From: Caldisericota bacterium
GTDB lineage: Bacteria; Caldisericota; JANLFM01
Length of the DNA stretch: 15,690 nt
Direction: 5' to 3'
NCBI GenBank assembly: GCA_024655865.1
Contig: JANLFM010000028.1
Span: 1 to 15,690, forward strand
A model generated the notes under the pieces. It was not told the DNA's origin. It saw only the letters and a list, made by a program, of their open reading frames with translations, and did not search any database. Each line of letters begins with the position of its first letter. The stretch's first letter is position 1. Both the position numbers and the translations under genes were made by a program. Positions 1 through 5,334 of this stretch are shown here, piece by piece.

Positions 1-1
1 A

Positions 2-28
2 AATGTGAAGCATTTCCCTGGGGCATAG
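2..28 (+). CDS. possible C-terminal tail of an upstream gene
   Basis: One reading frame enters from the left edge, encodes eight residues (NVKHFPGA) and stops at TAG, 16 bases before the next start codon. That is the spacing expected of a gene upstream in the same transcript, with the next gene's Shine-Dalgarno sequence in the gap. A second frame stays open further and overlaps the next gene, which makes it less likely. Too little is present to assign a family. Confidence 0.25.
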   Translation, partial: NVKHFPGA

Positions 29-44
29 CTAAGGAGGTGGAAAA

Positions 45-302
45 ATGGAAATTTCCAACTGGACAAAGCTGGCTGTGGTGGTGATCGTCTGTATAGCGGC
101 GATCATTTTGGGATATGCGGGAAAGCTGGACTCTCAGGCGGTAGTGGCCCTGCTCTCTGCTTCTTTAGGCTACGTCTTCGGGAACGCCCACGGGGTGATC
201 TCGGCCATCTCTTCCCAGAACGCCCAGAGCTTGAATAAGGGGAATAGCACTTCAGGAAGCAGCTTACCGCCACAGAATCCGCCAGATGCGCTGAAGGAGT
301 GA
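45..302 (+). CDS. small two-helix membrane protein, putative holin
   Basis: The 85-residue protein has two hydrophobic segments, about residues 7-26 and 31-50, joined by a short turn. A polar Ser/Asn/Pro-rich tail of about 30 residues follows. A strong Shine-Dalgarno sequence (AAGGAGG) lies 7 bases before the ATG. The next gene, a peptidoglycan amidase, starts only 4 bases after the stop, so the two are almost certainly co-transcribed. Small membrane proteins in front of an endolysin are typically holins, which open the membrane to let the lytic enzyme reach the wall. Holins share little sequence identity, so this call rests on size, topology and neighbour, not on a recognised motif. It could be another small membrane partner of the amidase. 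Confidence 0.6.
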   Translation: MEISNWTKLAVVVIVCIAAIILGYAGKLDSQAVVALLSASLGYVFGNAHGVISAISSQNAQSLNKGNSTSGSSLPPQNPPDALKE

Positions 303-306
303 GGAA

Positions 307-1191
307 ATGAAAATCGGAATCGATGCCGGACACGGGAAGGACGGGGATCCGGGAGCCATCGGGCCCTGCGGAACTAAAGAGGCTGACATTACCCAGGCTT
401 TGGCCCTGCAGTTGGGGAACTTCATTCTGGCCTTAGGCCAGGAGGCTTTCCTCTGCGACCGCTCCTTATATGCTTCAGAAAGAGCGGTGCAGGCCTCAAA
501 GGAGGGATGTGAAATTCTCCTTTCCTTACACTGCAACGCCGGGGGATCCCAAGCTCAGGGAATTGAGGCCTGGTTCGCCCACGGAAACGAGGAGGGAAAG
601 AGGCTGGCTTCTTCTATCCTGGGAATTCTGATCTCGGAAACGGGAGCTGTCTCAAGAGGGGTGAAGGATGATGCTGATTGGCGCCCTGCGTCTGATCCCA
701 AGTGGACCGGGGGAATGGGAGTCCTGCGGTATTTTTCCGGCCCTGCCGTCCTCTTAGAGTTCCTCTTTATCTCCAATCCCGTGGAGGAGAAGCTCCTCGC
801 CTCTCCGGACTTTCAACAAAAGTGCGCCCACGCCATCGCCCTGGGGACCCTGGACTTCATCAATTCCTGGAGGAAAGGGAGCGGGGAGAATGGAGGTTCA
901 AGGAGCGGGAGCGCTGAAGGGGACAGCGGGGAGGGGAAGGACTGTTCCGGTGGCTCTCCTGATTCAGGGAATTCTCCTTCCTCTCCTTACCCGGATCTTT
1001 TCCCCGACCTCTCCCCTCCTCTGTGGGAGGGCAAAGCGCGGAAGATGGTTCTGACCCTTCACGATCGAGGGATAGTTACAGGGTATGAAGACGGGACGTT
1101 CAGGCCGGACCAGCCCTTGACACGCCTGGAAGCGGCAAGCTTGATCTACCGCGCCCTGATTAGCCTGGGTAAACTCCCGCCTTTGGAGTGA
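307..1191 (+). CDS. N-acetylmuramoyl-L-alanine amidase (Amidase_3) with C-terminal SLH domain
   Basis: This enzyme should cleave the bond between N-acetylmuramic acid and L-alanine in peptidoglycan. Residues 1-187 form an Amidase_3 domain. The expected zinc ligands are visible: His9 in DAGHG, Glu25, and His75 in LSLHCNAGG. The catalytic Glu151 lies in LLEFLFISN. Residues about 190-238 are a low-complexity Gly/Ser/Glu then Pro/Ser linker. Residues about 240-290 are one SLH repeat with the GYEDGTFRPDQPLTR core, which binds secondary wall polymer in SLH families. There is no signal peptide, consistent with export through a holin-type lesion, and a holin-like gene lies 4 bases upstream. A ribosome binding site (AAGGAGTGAGG) overlaps the end of that gene. 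It could be a prophage endolysin or a domesticated autolysin; no other phage gene is in view. A partial second copy of the SLH end lies near 4134-4340. Confidence 0.92.
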   Translation: MKIGIDAGHGKDGDPGAIGPCGTKEADITQALALQLGNFILALGQEAFLCDRSLYASERAVQASKEGCEILLSLHCNAGGSQAQGIEAWFAHGNEEGKRLASSILGILISETGAVSRGVKDDADWRPASDPKWTGGMGVLRYFSGPAVLLEFLFISNPVEEKLLASPDFQQKCAHAIALGTLDFINSWRKGSGENGGSRSGSAEGDSGEGKDCSGGSPDSGNSPSSPYPDLFPDLSPPLWEGKARKMVLTLHDRGIVTGYEDGTFRPDQPLTRLEAASLIYRALISLGKLPPLE

Positions 1192-1230
1192 ATCTCTCTT
1201 CTATATATACTCCTGCTCTACCCTGCGCGG

Positions 1231-2268
1231 TCAGGGATTGCAGACCTTGCAGGGCCTGTAACCTGCGGAAATTGCCTCATCCCTGGTGGAAAAGTAGACA
1301 ATGTGATCTGGTGCAATTAGCGGTACGTACTTGCAGGTGGGAAGGTGAAAGACCTTTGTGTTGCTGTTCCCGATGTAGTTGGCGGCAGTAGTCTGTGAGG
1401 GTGATGGAGATGGCGAAGCTGTTGCCCAGAGCCCAAGTCCGTTTTCCCTTGCCTCTCTTTCCAGCGAAACGAAAAGGTCTGCATACTTCACGTCCGGAGG
1501 GTATGTCGCCGCCTGAGCGTAGCCCTCTTTGACCATCTCGGCATTCACGAAAAGATCGCCCAAGTACACATACCGGAGAAGGCGGCCATACTTGTCAGTT
1601 TCGCTCACGTCCTTCTGGAGGAGAACTGCTTTCCCTCCTACGAGCTCCTCCGTCTTGTCCTTGGCTTCCTCAAAGTAATACTGACCTGTTTCAGGAGTGT
1701 TGATTCCGATCAGCCTCACGGACCAGTCCCCGTCTGAAAGCCCCACGTGGATGGTATCTCCATCGAGGACTTCGGTCACCGCGCCGATCTCACCGGGAAA
1801 GACAATGGTTACTTCCTTCTCTTCCTGATTCCAGGAAACCTCGGCACCTAAGTTTTCAGAGACAAAGCGCACGGGAACCCAGGTCCGGTTTTCCCTGATG
1901 AAAGGAGCGACGTCCATGTATCTGCCCCCTTCACTGTTAACGACGATCTCACTGCTTCCAATGGTCATGGCGATGGTTTTATCCAGCTGGACGATGGTGA
2001 CCTCCTGTTCCTCCTGGCTCCAGTAAACTGAGGCCGCCAGGTTTTCCGCTACGAATCGCACAGGAACCCAGGTCCTGCTGTTCTCGATAAAGGGGGCGAC
2101 GTCCATCCCCTTGGGGACGCCGTTGAGGTCCAAAGTGCTGCTGCCGATTGTAAGGTGCATGACTGAAGTTCTGTCCGAGGACTCCGCAGAGTTCAGGGGG
2201 AAAGCAACGAGACTCAGGAATAGGAACAGAGCAAGAAATTTAGAAAAAACCTTGATGCCAACTTTCAT
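1231..2268 (-). CDS. secreted stalked thermonuclease-like protein (CuAO_N1 x2, SNase, Cys/His tail)
   Basis: The 345-residue protein starts with a signal peptide (basic start, hydrophobic residues about 9-24, likely cleavage near 28). Two tandem copper-amine-oxidase N-terminal-type repeats follow at about 38-94 and 98-157; each carries the MDVAPFI...RTWVPVRFV..ENL core. These repeats act as cell-wall or stalk modules in Firmicutes. Residues 160-285 are a staphylococcal nuclease domain with the DGDT motif (169-172), Arg185 and Glu193 in RLIGINTPE, and Arg229 in DKYGR, matching the calcium-binding and catalytic positions of that family. After a Ser/Pro linker (285-293), residues 300-345 carry His308, Cys312, Cys340 and Cys343, resembling the small metal-binding tail found on some secreted SNase proteins. 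It probably degrades extracellular nucleic acid. A GGAGGTGAG ribosome binding site supports the start. It converges on the amidase with only 39 bases between them. Confidence 0.9.
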   Translation of the reverse strand: MKVGIKVFSKFLALFLFLSLVAFPLNSAESSDRTSVMHLTIGSSTLDLNGVPKGMDVAPFIENSRTWVPVRFVAENLAASVYWSQEEQEVTIVQLDKTIAMTIGSSEIVVNSEGGRYMDVAPFIRENRTWVPVRFVSENLGAEVSWNQEEKEVTIVFPGEIGAVTEVLDGDTIHVGLSDGDWSVRLIGINTPETGQYYFEEAKDKTEELVGGKAVLLQKDVSETDKYGRLLRYVYLGDLFVNAEMVKEGYAQAATYPPDVKYADLFVSLEREARENGLGLWATASPSPSPSQTTAANYIGNSNTKVFHLPTCKYVPLIAPDHIVYFSTRDEAISAGYRPCKVCNP

Positions 2269-2306
2269 TTTCTCTCACCTCCACCGATAGAACCTTGATT
2301 AAATGT

Positions 2307-2335
2307 ATTTTATAACTCGAGTTAAAGAAGTGCAA
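2307..2335 (-). promoter_or_regulatory. candidate promoter with 12-bp palindrome in the spacer (nuclease gene)
   Basis: On the minus strand TTGCAC (2330-2335) and TAAAAT (2307-2312) are 17 bases apart, about 40 bases upstream of the nuclease start. The -10 matches the consensus at five of six positions and the -35 at three. The spacer contains the perfect palindrome TAACTCGAGTTA (2313-2324), which is placed where a repressor operator would block polymerase. This is a pattern reading only; the regulator is unknown. Confidence 0.4.
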
Positions 2336-2425
2336 TGTAACTAAAAATACTCCCAAGTGCCTGACAAGTATTGTAAAGAAAATAACACAAAATTCTCTGA
2401 CACCACCTGGATAGAAGGGAAATCA

Positions 2426-2463
2426 AGGATTTCCCAAAATTGCCTTCGGCAATTTTATATCCT
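2426..2463. promoter_or_regulatory. leader hairpin with UUCG-type apex
   Basis: An 8-bp perfect stem (AAAATTGC at 2436-2443 with GCAATTTT at 2449-2456) closes over CTTCG. A second 5-bp helix lies outside it (AGGAT 2426-2430 with ATCCT 2459-2463). The A and T runs at the stem foot make it look like a bidirectional intrinsic terminator. It sits 40 bases upstream of the start of the next plus-strand gene, so it could be an attenuator in that leader or a terminator for transcription entering from either side. Confidence 0.4.
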
Positions 2464-2502
2464 AAAATATTATAAAATGTTATTGGGGGGTAAAGGCAAA
2501 AG

Positions 2503-3683
2503 ATGGGAGCGCAGAAGCTATTTGATGAAATGGACCATGATTATACTGGTCCTGCACTTTACTCAGAGTCGGGGTTTGATTATTTGAACCGGTCTGCCCG
2601 ACCAGAATCCGAAACCTATTAGAGGAATGGTTTGAGCATTTTCCTCCTGAAGATCAAGATGAATTACGAGCACGTTTTCGCTTAAAAGATGAGCGACAGC
2701 ATCTTGCTGCATTTTTCGAACTCTACCTTCATGAACTGCTTTCTAAATCTGGATTCACTGTTGAGATTCATCCTGCCTTGAACAACAAGACAACACATAC
2801 AGATTTCAAAGTTTCAAAAGATGGAAAGCCATTATTTTATTTAGAAGCCACTCTGGCTGCTTTGTCTGATGCGAAGGCGTCGGCGAAAGCCAGAGAGAAC
2901 CAAGTATATGACGCCTTAAACCGCATGAAATCCCCAAATTTTTTTATTGGGGTTAAAGTTGATGGGGCACCGGCTACCAGCCCTCCCGGTGCAGAGCTAC
3001 GTAGGTTCCTCGAAGATAAATTATCTAATATGGACCCAGACGCGATAACTAAACAATATGAACAAGGGGGACGAAGGGCATTACCCCATTGGTACTGGGA
3101 GCATGAAGGCTGGCGAATTACCTTTTTTCCAATACCAAAGAAACCTGAAGCCCGAGGAAAGCCTGATGCGCGTCCCGTTGGGTTCATAATGTTAGGCGCA
3201 CGTTGGGGCACTCCTCCTGTAGGGATTAAGAAATCGATTCAAGATAAAGCCTCAAAATATGGCGAACTTGATTTGCCGTACGTAATTGCCATAAATGTTA
3301 TTGATGAGTTCGGAGCCCATGAGAGCGACATTAGCGACGCTTTATTTGGAAAAGAACAACTTGTCGTCATTACTCAAGGAAATAAGGTGGTTGAGGAGCA
3401 ACTTAGGCGAGAACCGAATGGTGTTTGGTATGGCCCAGAGGGTCCCCAAAATCAGCGAGTCAGCGCGGCACTTATTACTGTTAACTTGACCCCCTGGACT
3501 ATAGCTATAGCAACCCCCTCTCTTTGGCATAATCCCTGGGCAAATCGCTCACTGACTTCAGATATTTGGTCCTTGCCTCAATTGATCCCGGACTCAAAGA
3601 ATAATCGACTGGTTAAACATGAGGGGAAAAATAGCCGGCAACTGCTTGGGCTCTATTCTAACTGGCCACTTGAAAATGAATAA
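2503..3683 (+). pseudogene. frameshifted gene for uncharacterised protein with possible PD-(D/E)XK-like core
   Basis: Two frames read as one protein of about 393 residues. The first starts at ATG 2503 (weak AAAGG site, 6 bases upstream) and runs MGAQKLFDEMDHDYTGPALYSES to ...NRSARPES before a stop at 2620. The second, open from 2580 to 3683, continues with RIRNLLEEWFEHFPPEDQ. The switch lies around 2600-2616, so a base or a few bases have been lost, or the sequence has an error. A start at TTG 2778 would discard a clearly protein-like region. I do not recognise a named family. Beyond the frameshift, the stretch HTDFKVSKDGKPLFYLEATLA (broken here as HTDF and LFYLEAT) resembles the Asp...Glu-x-(Lys/Thr) core of PD-(D/E)XK nuclease-like folds, with Thr in place of the usual Lys. 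No signal peptide or membrane segment is seen. A DNA-related role is conjecture. Confidence 0.7.
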
Positions 3684-4130
3684 CACTTCAACTAACAGCA
3701 TGAATCTGGTTCTGGTTTCCCCCTCACTCAAATCCCCTATAGCGACCTCAGATACAAGCAGACCGTTAGGCGAAATTGCACATGTCACCATGTGAGGCGA
3801 AACACTATTAAGACCCGATTGAAAAAAAGAAGAATTAAGGTAGATAGCAATAGATATCTAAGAGAATCTGTAACGAGAAGAATTCAGGGTATTCTCACCA
3901 AAATGTATGTTATCGGGCCTTTCGATGGATAATGTGAGAAAAATTATGGCACTTCCTCTATACTACAACCAATTTCTCCTCTCGTTTGCTCCTTTGGCGA
4001 GAATAAGGACCAGCCTTCTCTTTTAACGACTTGCTCTAACAAAATAGCGGGAAGCGGAGACGGCGCGCAGGCGGTGGGGAGGCTGGGTCTGGCCACCGCC
4101 TGCGAGGGAGCAGGGTTTATGCATTTAGGA
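3684..4130. other. gene-poor stretch
   Basis: About 450 bases hold no open frame with a convincing ribosome binding site or family resemblance. A small perfect hairpin (CACATG 3779-3784, CATGTG 3789-3794) and the GC-rich inverted repeat listed separately at 4066-4104 are the only clear structures. Together with the gene fragments that follow, this suggests a decayed or recombined segment. Confidence 0.5.
4066..4104. repeat. perfect 12-bp GC-rich inverted repeat
   Basis: CGCAGGCGGTGG (4066-4077) is the exact reverse complement of CCACCGCCTGCG (4093-4104), with a 15-base G-rich loop. It stands out from the AT-rich surroundings. There is no following T-run on either strand, so it is not a standard intrinsic terminator. 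It could be a REP-like element, the end of a lost mobile element, or a structured RNA foot. It lies just before the orphan SLH fragment. Confidence 0.55.
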
Positions 4131-4133
4131 TGA

Positions 4134-4340
4134 GGTTTTCGTCCATATTTTATTTACCCTGCCTCCCCTACCCTTTGGGATGAAAAAGCCATGAAGATCG
4201 CCCTTGCCTTGCGCGATCTGGGAATTATTACAGGCTACGAGGACGGCACTTTCAGACCGGGCCAGCCTATAACTAGGATGGAAGCGGCAAACCTTATCTA
4301 CCGCACTCTGGCATATCTGGGTAAGCTTTCAACCATTTAG
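4134..4340 (+). pseudogene. orphan SLH-domain fragment paralogous to the amidase C-terminus
   Basis: This frame is open from a stop at 4131-4133 to TAG at 4338-4340. From about 4155 it encodes PASPTLWDEKAMKIAL and then RDLGIITGYEDGTFRPGQP, continuing ITRMEAANLIYRTLAYLGKL. That aligns residue by residue with the end of the amidase at 307-1191 (LSPPLWEGKARKMVL, then GYEDGTFRPDQP). Resemblance runs through the ATG at 4191 into sequence upstream of it, so the fragment is the 3' end of a former longer gene, not a new 49-residue gene starting there. No amidase domain precedes it and no good ribosome binding site is seen. At the DNA level the two copies have diverged clearly, so the duplication or transfer is not recent. 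Confidence 0.75.
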
Positions 4341-4483
4341 CGGAGTGAGGCCTGAAGATCTCCACCATTTATTTCAAGGCATAGGATATCTGGATTCTTT
4401 CCTTTTACCACCTCATTCCCACTATCATCCACTACCGTCACAACAGAGAAATGCTTGTGCATGTCCATCTCTGTATGTAGCAT
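4337..4483 (-). pseudogene. possible IS110-type transposase N-terminal remnant
   Basis: The short 48-residue minus-strand frame begins MLHTEMDMHKHFSVVTVVDD and continues SGNEVVKGKN. This resembles the start of IS110-family DEDD transposases, which typically open with a G-[IL]-D-[VLI]-x-K pattern followed by a beta-strand such as 'FSVVTVVDE.G'; the first catalytic Asp would be the D in EMDMHK. After about 30 residues the resemblance ends and the frame stops at 4337, overlapping the end of the SLH fragment on the other strand. No rest of the transposase is visible. The match is by eye and short, so a chance resemblance cannot be excluded. The remaining 4484-4623 shows nothing I can identify. 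Confidence 0.4.
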
Positions 4484-4623
4484 GATTATCAGCCTCTTTT
4501 TGCTATAACTCTGACTCCCAACAGGAAGAGAGTGGCACGGGAGGCTACCTTTTCATGAAATCGAAGTATTAGAACCATCATTCTGGCACTGCAACCTGTT
4601 GAAATTAAGCAAGAGATACTGAT

Positions 4624-5277
4624 TCACTTCTTGTGCATCATAAGCAAAGTAGCCATTTTGATAAGTTCATTCGAATTTTTTAGGTTCAACTTTCTCATAA
4701 TGTTCTCTCTATGCGTGTATAGCGTTTTTGTACTTACATGCAGAATTGTGGCAATTTCCTTAGTCGATTTCCCTGAGGCTATAAACTCTAGAAGTTCCCT
4801 CTCTCTATTTGACAGTGAAATTAGCATTGCTGTATCTGGCTCAACCTCTGGGATATAGCGAATGTACTCTTTTACAGATAGGTCGGATAGAGTTGGGCTT
4901 ACAAAGACTTTCCCATTTAAAACAGTTTTGATTGCCACTAAGACATTGTCAAAATCATCATCTTTAAGGAGATATCCTTTAGCCCCGGCCTTGAACATTT
5001 CAGTTACAAAGAACTGGTCAGCATGCATGGACAAAGCAATAACCCTTGTATTAGTTGTTTTTGCCACTATCTGTTTTGTAGCCTCGATTCCATTAACCTC
5101 GGGGATTGTCACGTCCATAATTACAATGTCTGGTTGCAGTTTTTGAGCCAGGAGAACAGCAGAACGACCATCCCGAGCCTCTCCAACTACCTCAAAACCT
5201 TGGGTTTGCATAAACAAAGTTTTTAATCCTTCAAGGATGATCTGATGGTCATCTACTAATAGGATCCGGATGCTCAT
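4624..5277 (-). CDS. NarL/FixJ-family response regulator (REC + LuxR-type HTH)
   Basis: This is a DNA-binding transcription factor activated by phosphorylation. Residues 1-120 form the receiver domain: acidic pair Asp9-Asp10, phosphoacceptor Asp55 in IMDVTIPE, Ser83 in ALSMH and Lys105 in GYLLKDDD. Residues about 153-213 are a LuxR-type helix-turn-helix, with LSNRERELLEFIASGKSTKE and the recognition region VSTKTLYTHRENIMRKL. The length of 217 is normal for the family. The AGGAGGGG ribosome binding site 4 bases before the ATG fixes the start. It lies 57 bases downstream of a histidine kinase gene of the matching DegS/NarX type, so the two very likely form a cognate pair in one transcript. Targets are unknown. 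Confidence 0.93.
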   Translation of the reverse strand: MSIRILLVDDHQIILEGLKTLFMQTQGFEVVGEARDGRSAVLLAQKLQPDIVIMDVTIPEVNGIEATKQIVAKTTNTRVIALSMHADQFFVTEMFKAGAKGYLLKDDDFDNVLVAIKTVLNGKVFVSPTLSDLSVKEYIRYIPEVEPDTAMLISLSNRERELLEFIASGKSTKEIATILHVSTKTLYTHRENIMRKLNLKNSNELIKMATLLMMHKK

Positions 5278-5334
5278 TTCCCCTCCTGGGCCCGTCGCAT
5301 AAAATTCTTATCACAATATCGTTTTATAAATCGC

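Noticed and set aside
1188-1391. Plus-strand frame overlapping the nuclease gene
   Set aside because: It is a shadow of the nuclease gene on the opposite strand, with no family resemblance.
2357-2587. 76-codon plus-strand frame upstream of the uncharacterised gene
   Set aside because: It has no ribosome site, runs through the leader hairpin and overlaps the better-supported frame starting at 2503.
3594-3791. 65-codon minus-strand frame
   Set aside because: It overlaps the end of the uncharacterised gene. The part outside (about 3690-3791) reads somewhat protein-like, but I see no ribosome site or family match.
3779-3794. 6-bp perfect hairpin CACATG/CATGTG
   Set aside because: It is short enough to occur by chance and has no T run or neighbouring gene boundary that would give it a role.
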